A stretch of DNA of 64,000 nucleotides from Prostheceraeus crozeri. Its lineage: Eukaryota; Platyhelminthes; Polycladida; Euryleptidae. This document shows positions 1-11,330 of the stretch, piece after piece. The position numbers and the translations under genes are program-made. The DNA is taken from assembly GCA_907163375.1 (NCBI GenBank), contig CAJQUW010004481.1, forward strand, positions 62,001 through 126,000, written 5' to 3'. Numbering within the stretch: position 1 is the stretch's first letter; each line of letters starts with the position of its first letter. The notes beneath the pieces are model-generated. The model saw nothing but the letters and a program-made list of their open reading frames with translations. It had not been told where the DNA came from and ran no database searches.

Positions 1-3000
1 GATTTTTTTTCAATGATTTCAAGCTATAGTGAAAAAGTCTGAAACTGTTTCACCAGGAAGAAGCTGTCTTCAGTAAAAGTCTCCGACTTCATTATCTATC
101 CGTGAATTTCCACTTGCACACGATTTCGAGGAGAAACAAAAAGAACTGTTCAAAACATACCTTTAATGGCTAATAATACGATTCGATATCTGAAACAGAT
201 GCATATTGAATCGCATGAATGGTTAAGCCCTTTTTTTAAAAAAGAAAGCCATTGAAAACAGTACATATGAAACATCGATGGAGTTAAATGATTTTCGCAT
301 CACTCAACCAAAATATAGCAGAAATAGAAAGTTCATTTAAAAAATAGGACAGCTAGGAGGCCTGCATAACGCATCTTTCATTTTTATGACCTTGCAATCT
401 ATTCAAATATAATATATTGCAGATCTGTGAGGTGGGTTGCAACATAATTGTAAATGTGTGAGTTGCAAGTTAAAATATTAAGTTAGTATTTATATAGAAA
501 ATAAAGTAATAAAAATTTCCCATATAATTCCCGCATGCTGCAATTTATATCCCGAATTCCCGTATGTTTCGCAAAAACATCGAAATTCCCGTATATTCCC
601 GTACATACGGGAAAATCACGCACACGTGGCCACCCTGTATTTTATATAAACATGCTTCTTTCGCTCTTATTTTCAATGTCTCGGTTTATACTTCGCATCC
701 ACAATTTTTAATAATGCTCCATTTAATCAATGGAAGAAAGTGGCTAATCGTCTTATTTAGCTTATTCAAAAAATGTTTACTAAGTACAAAATATATCTAT
801 TGATACAGCGAACTATGTGAATTAGCATATTAGGCCTAGCTGCTAGGTATAGTCGATGATTTTTTTTGGATTTTAATTTGTCTGCTTGAAAATTATGCAA
901 GGCGATTCTATCGAAAATATTGATGATTTACTGCGCAAAAATCCCTCTTTATTTTCTTTCTGGCTAACCGGCATGCATGTCAGAAATCACTAAACGATAA
1001 TAGCTCTGTGAGAGAACATACTCGCATAATTCCTTCTTATAATTCCGATCGACTCTTACGATATGTTATCCAGTCAATAATTTTATTTTCATATGTATTG
1101 AAACCCTAGAAAACCAGTTAAAAAGTTACATTATATCGTAGACGTCTTAGTACTTTATGTTTTGTTTCAACTCATGAGAACAGCTGAGATCATACTATTC
1201 AACGCATATTTTCGCGATAAAAATGTCAGTATTCATTTTCTTTATTGAAGGTACATTTACGCTGATTTTGATCTCTTATCAACTCCAACGAGTCAACGAA
1301 AACCATCTCTGTTTAAATTTACTGTTGAGCTTCTATTCACTTGGAACATGTTAGATGATAGTATATGTAAACAGAGGTATGTTTATTTTCCTATTTTGAT
1401 GTCCTTTTTGTTTGTTATATTTTCTGTTTAATAACGTTTTGGAATTTACTGTGTCAAAACGATGATGAATTACATATTGTTTATGATTTAGGGACCATGG
1501 CCATTATTGTTCTTTGCAGACTATAAACATTGTCACAAAACGTTTTAAGATATATTTGTCATGAAGACAAATGTTTCCTAATTTTAGTAAACGTGAATCT
1601 CACTATTTACCTTTTTTTAATGGAATATGGCACTTTTGAATATGATAAATCATGCATTTATTTATATTTTCTCTCGAGTGTATATAAAATGTACATACTG
1701 TCGGTTTTTTGTCGTAGTACCGGTATACATAGACATTGTGGCTATGGAAAGTTTACCTACGTGATGCTAGATGAGTTTGGTATCAAAGCAAAGCACATGC
1801 ATGTACTCCTACTTGGATGATGAATTTATAGCTGGATTTCAGTATCAGATATGCATGTTTTCTAGATTACACCATCAATGATTACCACGTTTGTTTTCTT
1901 TGAATTAATTTTGATTGGACATTATTTGAATACCATTGGTCCTACTTGATCTCAGAAGGCAATATTCACGCATATACACTGTATGTTAGTGTGGTAGCCA
2001 TGGGTAGGGGAAGGGCAGTCGCCTCTCTTACACTCAGACTATTACTACTGCACTTACAACTTTCTGTTCTATTGACGACGCTTTTAGAAAATTATAGGGC
2101 TACAACTACTGTTGGCCATATGCCAAGTAACGTCGGCTATTAGAAATTGCGAATGTTGCAATTGCTCAGAAGACAACAGCGCATAGTTACCGGCAAGAGG
2201 TTGACAAGATTTGGTTATTGACCTAGAAGAGGACTGTATTTAAGAGCTAAGGACATACGAAAACAGGGGTGTCGGAAGTCGTGTAGTAACTGCTATACCC
2301 CTGAGATACCGATTACATCTCAATATTCCACGTGGTCTCCCGAAATTTGGTTCCATTCAACAAGTACTGTAAAGCGCTCAGCTTTCCTGTAGCACGGGTT
2401 CCTCGACCCTTGTATTTATGAAGACCCAATCGCTGACTTTAGCGTGTGAAAAATGTCCCAGAGTGAGCAAATGTTCTTTCGTAAATATTTTTGCAAATGC
2501 AGTAGCAGATCTTCCTTTGAATAATTAAATTTTCGTTCCAAATAAATTTAGATTTATTTTTGATTATCAGCAAATCCAGAAAAGATGATACATTTGTCTG
2601 GTGTCCACGGAGAAAATTTCTCATAACACAGTTTTATGGAGAAATTTTTGTGTGATTGGTCTACTGGCATGTTAGCCTTGTTGGGCCCATGATAAACTTC
2701 CATTAGTCGATATTTTTCACGTCATATTCGAAAATATTTCTAAATTACATCTCACAGGTGTCTATGAATTCAATAGATATTGCACTTTGGGATATCAGAT
2801 GATCACAGCATTAAAGTAATAATACCGTGTTAAATAACTAAGGTATTATTCGTGCTATGTCAGGGTTGGAACCGGTCGCCGGCCGATCGGTTGGCCAGTT
2901 TTAGCAACGACGGCGACCGGCCCCGGTCAAATATTATGAAGACCTTATGTCGACAATTGACGACAGTGGGGGCACGTCGATGTGATTAAGTAGGCCTACT

Positions 3001-3496
3001 AGGCCTACAGACTTCTAAGCCTTACCCGATCTCGAACAGAATTTCCGAAATCGCACACTTCAGCATAAATGAATTTTGCAAGAAATGTGTTCGCTGCCTA
3101 AATACCTATCGTAAAAATACCTATCGGGCCGGTAGTTTTTTTCCCACCGGGATGCGATTACAAAATATGCATACACTGTAGGTACTGTATCATCAAAGCA
3201 TGAATTGACCTTATAGACGATCAATTTGGATAAAAATTCGTCCAAAAAACATAACGTCCATTTTGTAATTTTTTCTTTGACAAATTTACAGATTGTGATT
3301 TTGAAAATACACAAGTAAGTTGTGTATTCCAAATGGTATTCCTTTAATTACTCTGAAATGTTCAACATATCAAATTCAGGGTATTTTCATTTCATAGCTT
3401 CTTTCGTGTTCATTGAAAGTAAAGAATGACAAATAAGCATACAATCAATATAAAAATGCCTACATATAGGCATTTTTGCGGTCAAATTATCATGAA
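1..3496. other. Intergenic host DNA, no gene seen
   Basis: AT-rich sequence without a convincing coding frame. Open frames are short, unrelated to anything recognised, and lack promoters or splice context. Around 520-650 there are repeated CCCGTATATTCCCGTA-like words ending in CACGTGGCCACCCTGTA, which looks like the end of a DNA transposon, but no partner end was found. A GGTTGGAACCGG-family repeat starts at 2861. The segment ends at the Polinton target duplication. Confidence 0.5.
2861..2935 (+). repeat. GGTTGGAACCGG-family repeat end
   Basis: CAGGGTTGGAACCGGTCGCC followed by GC-rich CCGG-containing sequence matches the start of the element at 34872 and of the repeat at 45531. A matching right end is not evident before the Polinton insertion. 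It may be a solo end, or an element split by the Polinton: a diverged right-end-like sequence lies near 34140-34157, but no target duplication supports the link. Confidence 0.45.
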
Positions 3497-3502
3497 GGTA
3501 CA
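3497..3502. repeat. Polinton target-site duplication (left)
   Basis: GGTACA directly precedes the AG start of the Polinton and is repeated exactly after its CT end at 32808-32813. Six-base duplications are typical of Polinton integrases. Confidence 0.9.
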
Positions 3503-3717
3503 AGTAGTGTCACTTAGTGTCATAGTAGAATTCAAATCTACAGTACTATAGTTTTTTCGCGCCACGGGTCCCCTGGTTGCTTAGCAACGGGACCGTGTCC
3601 AAGGTCACGGGTCCCGTTACCAACCAGGGGACCCGTGGCGCGAAAAAACTATAGTACTGTAGATTTGAATTCTACTATGACACTAAGTCAGGTCCCCTCG
3701 TAGGGAACGGGTCCCTT
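3503..3717 (+). repeat. Left terminal inverted repeat with hairpin palindrome
   Basis: The reverse complement matches 32594-32807, with a few differences only in the inner part. Most of it is a palindrome: arm 3512-3578 pairs perfectly with 3622-3688 (67 bp each). The 43-bp centre holds a further imperfect palindrome (ACGGGACCGTG against CACGGGTCCCGT) and a small side hairpin (GTTGCTTAGCAAC). As a single strand this end could fold into a long, T-like hairpin. Confidence 0.92.
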
Positions 3718-3778
3718 AAAATTACCGTGGTAACCAAGGGACCCGTTACTAAGGGGTCGGGTCCCTTCACGAGCGTGG

Positions 3779-3786
3779 TATATAAA
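3779..3786 (+). promoter_or_regulatory. TATA box of polymerase gene
   Basis: TATATAAA lies 34 nt before the ATG at 3820. It falls inside the longer open frame that begins at 3727, so 3820 is the better start. The same TATA type and spacing recur across the element. Confidence 0.7.
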
Positions 3787-3819
3787 CCGAATGAGGATAG
3801 TGTACGAGTTCATAGAAGG

Positions 3820-6800
3820 ATGCGCTGCGACTTTTGTGACCGTGAATTCGACGACTGGTGGGAGTGTATTCAGCATGGCAAAGTAGAGAGTGGGCGTGAA
3901 TATTGTACGATCTGTACATTATGGTATGATCCTGATCAGGAGCACACGTGTCCATTTGCATTACATGGATTAGTGGAATGTCCAATCTGCCACATGCACA
4001 TGTCTCGTGATGAGTTTTTGACGGGGCATGCATGTTTCCATCTATGCCGTTTATGTGGGAGTGATTTATTGGATGATGGAGATGAGCACATGTGTCCAGT
4101 GAAAATGGCAATTGCTCTACACCGGATCGAGGAATGGATGGATCAAGATCAGGATCAAGATCAGGATCAAGAGGAGCCACAAGTGGGTGGTGGACAACGC
4201 GGGGGTGTCCATGAAGCGCGTCAATATTATTTTAATGACGCAGGCCTCATTGTGACGTATACCCCGAACGAAGAGACAAGGGATGTGTATGGATTTTTGG
4301 AGAGTATGTACGATCAACTGTACGATTTAATTGTGCGTGAGAATGAAGAATACGAAGTGACGGTGGTGGTTCAAATGACTTTCTTATTCGAGCGTCAGGT
4401 GACAGATGATGAAGTGGAAGATGTGGAGATACGTTCAAATGCTATATTGACTCACAGCATTCAACGTTTAAATTTTGATCAATGGATGAAGAGGGTTAAG
4501 CAGGAGCTGATAGCGTTTATTGATGCAGTGACTATCCAAAGTTCAGGGATGATTCTTCAAAAGATTTTGGGGATGGAAGTTCGTCTGAGCCGCTCTGCCC
4601 GTGATCAACGACGTGCAGGATCATTGGTTCCTATTCCTCCATTATTGAAGAAGGTGCGGAGTATTCGCCTGTTTGATTATAGAACAGTGACGGATGCGAA
4701 CTATTGTTTTCAAGATGTGGTGTTATATGCATTGGCTCACCAAGATAATGTATATACGGGGACGTGTGTACGTGTGGTGCGACAGTTGCAATTGAATGAT
4801 CGGTATAAATTGGATTTTTCAGGGATGAGTGATGAGGGTCTTTACCCCCTCAAGGACCTGAAACAATTTGAACAGCGAAACAATATAGTATTACGGATCT
4901 ACGTTCATAATGGGAAGGGTTTGAAGGGCACACTTTACGATCATGATTGGGCATGTAATGAGACGACGCGCATTATTCATCTAATACTACTGACAGACAT
5001 TGAAGATGAGGAGCATGTGGGACTCGACTGCCATTTTATACCCATTATTAAATTCCAGAGCTTTATTCATAACTGTTTTGATATGACACATAGTAAAGGT
5101 TATCACCGCTACCTCTCATGTGAACTGTGTTTATCAGTGTTTTCATATGGTGGATATACATCAGCACCAGATCGATCATATTTACCAGGAACGAGATGAG
5201 CATCAGAAGACGTGTACAGGTGGGAAAACGCAAGTGGAAATGATGCCAGAAGAGTTTGAGTTAAAATTCAAGGACTTTGGCAAGACAACACACCCATTAT
5301 GTGTTGTTTATGCTGATATAGAGAGCATTATACATCATATCACAAAGATTCATACAGCAGCCGTGATTGGTCATTACGTCAAATGGGATGATTCGTTGGA
5401 CATGCCGCCAGAGACGGTGGAGCAGCATTGGGGTGAAGACTGTGTAACAACTTTTCTTGATCGGATGGAAGCACTTATCTACCGTGTACATCACGTCATC
5501 GATGGGTTGGCTCGTAAGAGAATGGTGATGACAGTAGCAGATCGTCAGGTGTATGCTAATACTCATGAATGTAACATGTGTAAACGTCATGTGCGGGAGC
5601 AAAAGGAGGATGAAGCGAACAACCATCAGATGATGGAACATACAAAATGTCGTGACCACGATCATTTGACAGGGAAGTTTATACAAGTACTGTGTCATGC
5701 CTGCAATTTTCGACGACGTCAGGTCCGACGTCATATCCCTATATTTTTTCATAATTGGAAGGGGTATGATAGTCATCAGATTATCTTACATGGCCTGGTG
5801 AAACGTGATGAGAATATGTGGTGGATCAGCCCCTGCTACACGAGTGGAGATAAGACGGTGGGTGTGTCAGCAAGCTATAAGGTCTATGGGAATTATAAGG
5901 ACAACATTCAATTGCAGTTTCGAGATTCGTTTCAATTTCTGTCAAGTTCCTTACATAAACTGAGTTTAACAGTGGAGCGCCTTCCAGTGTCGGATCGAAT
6001 ACTAAGTGAGTGTTACCCTACAATGGATCATTCCAATATTCGCAAAGGTGTCTTCCCTTATACATACTTTGATGACTGGTCTAGGTTGGATGAAACACGT
6101 CTCCCTCCCATTGACAAGTTTTATAATGATTTGGCAGAACAGCCATGTTCGGAGGAAGATTATGCAGTGGCGCATCGAGCTTGGCGTGAATTGGGATGTC
6201 AGACATTTCGAGACTATGTTAGTTATTATCTCTTGGTCGATGTGACACTGCTAGTGGATATCTTTGAGGATTTTCGGACAAAGATGTTTGCAGTGTCACA
6301 TCTAGATCCAGTTCATTATTTTGGGATTCCTGGATTGTCATATTCATTTTTCTTGCTCTATACGAATGTGCGATTGGATCATCTAATGGAGGCTGAAATG
6401 TATAAAATGTTTGAAGATGGTATCAGAGGTGGGATGACTTTTGTCAACAAACATCACGCACAGTATGAGGCAGCCTCGGAAGAGAATGATGGAGTGTATA
6501 CTCATTTGTTTTACATCGACGCTAATAATCTGTATGGGACGGCTATGAGTGCAAAGTTACCCAAGGGGTGTTTTACATGGATTCCTGACCGTCAACTGGA
6601 ATGTATTGATGATGAGTGGATTCTTAACTATGACATTAATGGGTATCAAGGTTGCATTTTTACAGTTGACTTGGAGTATCCAGAAGAGGTACAGGATCGA
6701 AGTATGGATCTTCCATATGCCCCAAACAGTGGTGAGATCAAGGCGGATGAGATGAGTGCGTATATGCATCAGTTGTGGGGGACATTACATCAAAAGAAGC

Positions 6801-7879
6801 CGAAGATGAAAACATCCACCAAGCTCTTCTTAACCCATCATCGGAAAGAGCGGTACACCGTCCATATTGCAGCTCTACAGTATTACGTCCAGCAGGGGTT
6901 ACATGTAAGTTATGTACATAAAGGAATAACATTCCACCAAGAGGCGTTTATCCGACCCTATACGGACTATCATACAGCTGAGCGTGCCAAGAGCACAAAT
7001 CCAATGGCTCGCAATATGCACAAGTTATGTGTAAATGCATTATTTGGGAAAACAATGGAGGATGTGCGCAAATACGGGAAAACACGGTTAGTTCGCAAAA
7101 AGTCATTATTTATCAAATATACACATCATCCCATGTGTCAAAACTTCTTTGGTATTGGAGATTCAGCTATAGCCGTTCATATCCGACGACGTAAAGTGAT
7201 ACTGGACCGTGCTATATATATTGGACAGGCAATACTAGATATCAGCAAGATTCAAATGTACCGCCTCTTAGCTCAGTGGCAGAACAATGAACATTGTCTC
7301 TCGGTAGACTTAATTGGTGGGGATACAGATTCATTTTTTCTTCGTGTAAAGAGCCGAAGCGATCGTGATACAATTCTACGCTCATTCCGTGATATTCCTA
7401 ATGTGATAGATCCTGAAGCGCGTGGTGTTTTGGATACGTCCAATTATCCAAAGACGCACCCTCTTTATCATGCCCACAACGCGAATCGTCTTGGTTGTTT
7501 TAAGGATGAGAGTCTTGGTCGTGAGATTAATGAATTCATTTGTCTTAGCCCAAAACTTTATTCCTATACAATGCGTGATGGTGCACGAGACTGTCGTGTA
7601 AAAGGTATCAAACAATACAAAAAGCGTGAGCTCTCACACGAGTTGTATAAACAGGTGTATGAAGAGCAAAAGATCCATGCTGTATCCCAATTGAATTTAG
7701 AATCTACATATCATGTGATGCGCACAAAGCAGCGAAAGAAGGTGGCACTCTCAGGATGGGAAGATAAACGCTATTGGATTTCGGAAAATGAAAGCGTCCC
7801 ATATGGTCATCATCAGATTATAACAGGGGCGATTGTAGATACATTATTAGAAGGTCTTGATGATGATGCAATGCAATGA
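3820..7879 (+). CDS. pPolB: Protein-primed DNA polymerase B region
   Basis: Replicates the linear element, by family knowledge using a protein primer. The N-terminal part is rich in Cys/His pairs (CDFC, CTIC, CPIC, CRLC), suggesting several zinc-binding modules, followed by an acidic DQDQ run and a region typical of large Polinton polymerases. The catalytic part shows exonuclease motifs YADIES (near 5309), NWKGYDSH (near 5753) and YYLLVD (near 6226). Polymerase motifs are DANNLYG (near 6519), KLCVNALFG (near 7021) and GGDTDSFF (near 7317). The start at 3820 is chosen because a TATA box lies just upstream. The region is first in the element, alone with the TBP-like gene on the plus strand. It lies in more than one frame, with about one break; all catalytic motifs are recognisable. 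Confidence 0.9.
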
Positions 7880-7914
7880 TAACCCTCTCCACCAATGAAA
7901 GGTGTTGGTCATTT

Positions 7915-7924
7915 GATTATAAGG
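7915..7924 (+). promoter_or_regulatory. TATA-like box of TBP-like gene
   Basis: GATTATAAGG ends 25 nt before the ATG at 7950, in the 70-bp gap after the polymerase stop. Spacing matches the other compact promoters of the element. Confidence 0.5.
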
Positions 7925-7949
7925 GTGGACAATCTAGGTGAGTGGTTAA

Positions 7950-8477
7950 ATGACATCAAAGCTGTGTAATCGTATGGTGGAGATACGTGCCTCCAGTGAC
8001 CTACCCTTGGAAGTGATTTATCCAGTGTTGTGTCACCGGGGGTGGTGTCTTCGATTCCGTCAAGCCAAACCTAAACGCATTTACATCAAATGGTGGAATA
8101 CAATCCCTCTTCAACTCTTTCCACGTGGGTGTATACAAGTGATGGGATTGCATGAGATGAGTGTGTATGACAAAGTGTGTGAAAGTCTGGAGACATTACT
8201 AACCAAAGAATGTCACTTACCTGTGACATTAAGTGCACCGGTGGTGAAATCATGTACAGTATTATGTAACTGGAAACGGTATAGAACATCGATCCCTTTC
8301 CATCATTTGGCCTCGTCAGCCAATGTGATGAATGAGCATGAACTTTTCCCTGGAACATTGGTCCGTCACAATCACCATCACTGTTCATTGTTTGTGAATG
8401 GTAAGGCCATTGTAACGGGTGCTTGCTCTATTGAGGAAGCAGAATCTGTCTTATGGACTATTGTAAATACATTATGA
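7950..8477 (+). CDS. TATA-binding-protein-like protein
   Basis: A 175-residue protein that reads as a diverged two-repeat TBP core domain. The second repeat (about residues 130-175) has ELFPGTLVRH, then LFVNGKAIVTGACSIEEAE and a C-terminal helix ending in IVNTL. This closely parallels TBP's FPGLIYR, LIF-SGK-V-TGAK-EE and final helix. The first repeat (about residues 9-80) carries the weaker equivalent KRIYIKWW, LQLFPRGCIQVMG and a helix. The length equals a bare TBP core (about 180 residues) without an N-terminal extension. The role would be recognition of the element's own TATA boxes, which are numerous, but that is inference. It directly follows the polymerase on the same strand. I know of TBP homologues in some giant viruses; I do not recall one as a standard Polinton gene. 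Confidence 0.6.
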   Translation: MTSKLCNRMVEIRASSDLPLEVIYPVLCHRGWCLRFRQAKPKRIYIKWWNTIPLQLFPRGCIQVMGLHEMSVYDKVCESLETLLTKECHLPVTLSAPVVKSCTVLCNWKRYRTSIPFHHLASSANVMNEHELFPGTLVRHNHHHCSLFVNGKAIVTGACSIEEAESVLWTIVNTL

Positions 8478-8504
8478 GAAAGAACAAGTGTTTTCGTTAC
8501 ATAT

Positions 8505-9122
8505 CTATTTATTGGAGAGAATGGTAGATACAAGTGTTTTCATATATTTAGCAATGAAACGATCATTATGGGATAGGACAGGGTTAGTGCCTTGGGTAGG
8601 TGGAACATGATAAAATGGGGTTAGTGTCTGGGAAAGGGAAGGGAAATGGGGACGATGATTAAGATAATAGAGACAGTAACCACCACAGTAAGCTTTTGAG
8701 CCTTGAATACATGTATGTAGACGTTTGAGAGGATAGGGTCGTTTTTGTAACCATGAAACTAGATGAGGGTATTGATGAATAGGTTGACCGTATGAATCAA
8801 AGAATTCACAAAGTTGATGTTCCATATCTTGATAATATGCGAGCCAATGTTCGCCTGTTTTATGACGTGGGTCTGAATTGACAATGCAGCTGTAGGAAGT
8901 GGTGGTGTCTGTAGGAGCTTCATTCGCAGAAAACACACCTTTGAAGGGGATGTGGGAGGGTTGGAGGAAGAGTGGGGCCATAGATTGACAACTGCATTGT
9001 AGGAGACACATGAGACTATCGGTATCATCATCGCAACAACATTGGAGCATATACTGTTGTTGGACATGATCCAACGATTTCATGACTGAGGTCAATTGGT
9101 TTGAGGAGAGCCATTCCACCAT
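8505..9122 (-). CDS. PRO: Adenain-type cysteine protease
   Basis: Maturation protease of adenovirus/Polinton type (C5, Ulp1-like fold), expected to cleave capsid and core precursors during assembly. In the 205 residues the triad region is clear: GEHWLAYYQD (His92), FFDSYGQP (Asp109), CIQGSKAYCGGYC (Gln140 and Cys146). This order and spacing match adenain (GTHWLAF, FEPFG, Q and AACGLFC). The length equals adenovirus protease (about 204 residues). It lies tail-to-tail with the TBP-like gene and just downstream of the capsid gene, with 13 bp between, in a structural cluster running leftward from 19328. Confidence 0.92.
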   Translation of the reverse strand: MVEWLSSNQLTSVMKSLDHVQQQYMLQCCCDDDTDSLMCLLQCSCQSMAPLFLQPSHIPFKGVFSANEAPTDTTTSYSCIVNSDPRHKTGEHWLAYYQDMEHQLCEFFDSYGQPIHQYPHLVSWLQKRPYPLKRLHTCIQGSKAYCGGYCLYYLNHRPHFPSLSQTLTPFYHVPPTQGTNPVLSHNDRFIAKYMKTLVSTILSNK

Positions 9123-9135
9123 GATGGATAGGAAC

Positions 9136-10515
9136 TTAGACAGATGGGGTTACGTAGTCGCTGGAGATGACAGAGGTATTCGGTCTGATGACAAAGCATT
9201 CATCCACAAGTGAGAAAATGATGAGATCCAATGCAGTGGTCAAAGGGGTTTGAAATTCAATTTCTAGGGAAAAGTTTAAGTCCCCACGTGTTCTTTGTTG
9301 TTGTCCAATGCGATGATCATGGGTGATATCAAAGGGGATGAGATAGAAATAGTCTTTAAATGTGTCCAGATCAATATTACAGGAGGAATTTTTACCATAG
9401 ATATTCATGGCACGATTGAATTGGGTATAGACTTGACGGAGATGTTTACATTCAATACTCCCACCTGTGATGGTGACACCATTCGATTTGAGGGTGAGGG
9501 AGGAGAGTTTATGTCGTTGAAAGATGAGTCTTCGTTTTTCAAAGGTGAGCCAACTATTACTGGGGACTAAACCAAAAAATAATAGCTTCGGTTGGATATT
9601 AATAGCGAAATTGTAGACATCCTTCTTCTGCCACCCATCACTCAAATTAATGCGTTGAACAACAATACCATTGTACTTGTAAGCGATATTTTCCTTTGCT
9701 CGACGGGTGGCAACCGCTTTTTGAATGGAATCCATGGGTTGGAGCATGGGCATGTGTAATTTAAAGGAATGAAAAAAGAGTCGGTAATTGGTAGTGGGGG
9801 TGATTGCGCCAAAATCACGGAACATGTACTGGGGTTGATTCACTTGAAATTCTACATCCAAAGTGGTACCAGGAGGGAGTGCTTTCTCCTGTTGAAAGAG
9901 ATTGCAATGAATGGGGAAATCATATTGACGTCGATATTTCTGTTTACGCCACAATTTAATCTCCTGTTGATTAATTAAATTATTAGCATCATCAAATTTT
10001 TGTGTTGTTTCCCTCAAAGACCCATTCGCTGCAAAAGCGTTGGGGAGGGTGCGGACGAGAGAGGTGGTGGGGGTATAAAACCCTTGTGTCACCAAATGAG
10101 TCCCTTTAGCCGTAGCATCATATTGTAACATGTTGATGAGGTAGGCCTTGAGATAATAGAGATCATTACCCCCTTCTACAACTTGTTCATTGATGGTAAT
10201 TTTAACATCTCGAAACATACTGTGGGCTGAATTATTAATGAGAATGACACTCGCTGTATCAACTGTAGTGTTCCAGGTGGCAGCGGCAGAATCATAGGAT
10301 TGAATGGAGACGTCTACCGTGCAGTAGGCATTGGCAACATCCATCCAATAGAGATCAGAGGGTTTTAGTGAGAAATGGATGGTATCACATGCATCCAAAG
10401 CATTGATTGGAGCCACCAAATTGACAAAGGTGGAACGACTGGAGACGTCCACTCCATCCTTTTCAAAGACGTCATATCGAGCATCTAAATGTGTAGGGAA
10501 TGTGGCTGTCGTCAT
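9136..10515 (-). CDS. MCP: Major capsid protein, F54H12.2-like double jelly roll
   Basis: A 459-residue protein with the signature of the Polinton major capsid family, long annotated as F54H12.2-like. The block INNSAHSMFRDVKITINEQ near residue 92, followed by the DLYYLKAYLINMLQYD stretch, is characteristic, as is the hydrophobic C-terminal strand LDLIIFSLVDECFVI. Family knowledge (structure-based comparisons) assigns a double jelly-roll fold forming pseudo-hexameric capsomers. It sits between the protease and the basic core protein, a typical Polinton neighbourhood. A TTTAAGTAA motif lies 29 bp upstream of the ATG, as for other virion genes here. No break seen. Confidence 0.88.
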   Translation of the reverse strand: MTTATFPTHLDARYDVFEKDGVDVSSRSTFVNLVAPINALDACDTIHFSLKPSDLYWMDVANAYCTVDVSIQSYDSAAATWNTTVDTASVILINNSAHSMFRDVKITINEQVVEGGNDLYYLKAYLINMLQYDATAKGTHLVTQGFYTPTTSLVRTLPNAFAANGSLRETTQKFDDANNLINQQEIKLWRKQKYRRQYDFPIHCNLFQQEKALPPGTTLDVEFQVNQPQYMFRDFGAITPTTNYRLFFHSFKLHMPMLQPMDSIQKAVATRRAKENIAYKYNGIVVQRINLSDGWQKKDVYNFAINIQPKLLFFGLVPSNSWLTFEKRRLIFQRHKLSSLTLKSNGVTITGGSIECKHLRQVYTQFNRAMNIYGKNSSCNIDLDTFKDYFYLIPFDITHDHRIGQQQRTRGDLNFSLEIEFQTPLTTALDLIIFSLVDECFVIRPNTSVISSDYVTPSV

Positions 10516-10543
10516 GGTGATGAGAAAAGGGTGGGGTGAGGAA

Positions 10544-10552
10544 TTACTTAAA
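10544..10552 (-). promoter_or_regulatory. TTTAAGTAA virion-gene promoter motif
   Basis: TTTAAGTAA on the minus strand, 29 bp before the capsid ATG at 10515. The same word at the same distance precedes the core gene (11294) and the 89-residue gene (29448). Confidence 0.55.
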
Positions 10553-11294
10553 ATAAACGTTGTCCTCCTCCGGTGAGTCTACGATAATAGGGTAGGAAAT
10601 GTGTGGCACTATAACGGGTGCTGGATGCGGCGCTTAAGGGGGCGGTGGAATGGACACGACGCCGTTTGGTGCTGGGGGTAGCTTCATCCTCTTCCAAAGG
10701 TCGTTTCCGTGTGGTGCGAGAGAGGAGAGCTGCAGGTGCTTTACGAATGGCTTCCCCCACCTCCTTCTGTCCTTTACGAAGGGCTTGTGCCACACCTTTC
10801 TGTCCAGTACGAACCAATTGGCGACCAGAGGCTGTAGCAGCCTGTTTGAGCGTCTTCACACCTTTCTTCACCCCACGCCGCACCCCTCGCTTCAATTGAG
10901 TCTTCAACCCACTCAAAGCACGACTGAGAAGGCCTGGACGCCCTTTAGGGGTACGCTTCACAGGGGCACTCCCTGTAGGGGCACGCCTTGGAGGGGTACG
11001 CTTCACGGGGGCACGCCTTGGAGGGGCACGCCTTGGAGGGGCACGCTTCGCAGAGGTATGTCTTTTCGGGGTATGCTTCATACGGGTATGGCCCCGGGTT
11101 CGAATCCGTGGGATCCGCGGCATTCGAATCCTAGGCATTCGAAACCCTCCCGTCTGCTCCCCTCCCCCTGATCCAAGGATATTGGCACTCGGGACGATGG
11201 AGGGGCCACCACCAATCAATTGGACACCTCCAGGGCGAGTACGGTCAAAGATATAGGTGGATGAACCCACCTGACGGTTAAAAAGATGTGCCAT
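10548..11294 (-). CDS. Basic core/DNA-condensing-like protein
   Basis: A 248-residue, strongly basic protein. The N-terminal third is Gly-rich with the repeated tripeptide-like MPRIRMPRIPRIRTRG. The middle (about residues 72-112) is a tandem series of K/R-R/T-A/T-P-P-R-R-A-P units, like histone H1 or protamine tails. A Lys/Arg-rich amphipathic segment (KTQLKRGVRRGVKKGVKTLK) and a KRPLEEDE/STKRRR nuclear-localisation-like stretch follow. Composition and position beside the capsid gene suggest a core protein functionally like adenovirus pVII or pV, but sequence homology is not shown. The conserved GGG-near-C-terminus ending (LTGGGQRLF) could hold a protease site. It overlaps the motif upstream of the capsid gene. 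Confidence 0.75.
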   Translation of the reverse strand: MAHLFNRQVGSSTYIFDRTRPGGVQLIGGGPSIVPSANILGSGGGEQTGGFRMPRIRMPRIPRIRTRGHTRMKHTPKRHTSAKRAPPRRAPPRRAPVKRTPPRRAPTGSAPVKRTPKGRPGLLSRALSGLKTQLKRGVRRGVKKGVKTLKQAATASGRQLVRTGQKGVAQALRKGQKEVGEAIRKAPAALLSRTTRKRPLEEDEATPSTKRRRVHSTAPLSAASSTRYSATHFLPYYRRLTGGGQRLF

Positions 11295-11321
11295 GAATGA
11301 GAGTGTGAGTTCGTGAATGAG

Positions 11322-11330
11322 TTACTTAAA
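11322..11330 (-). promoter_or_regulatory. TTTAAGTAA virion-gene promoter motif
   Basis: TTTAAGTAA on the minus strand, 28 bp before the ATG of the basic core gene at 11294. Confidence 0.55.

Noticed and set aside
1946-2143. 65-residue frame and neighbouring coding-like stretch
   Set aside because: No recognisable domain, many stops in all frames, no promoter; possibly old transposon debris.
10650-11171. 173-residue plus-strand frame with RGTPWRGTL repeats
   Set aside because: Antisense shadow of the Pro/Arg repeats of the core-like gene.
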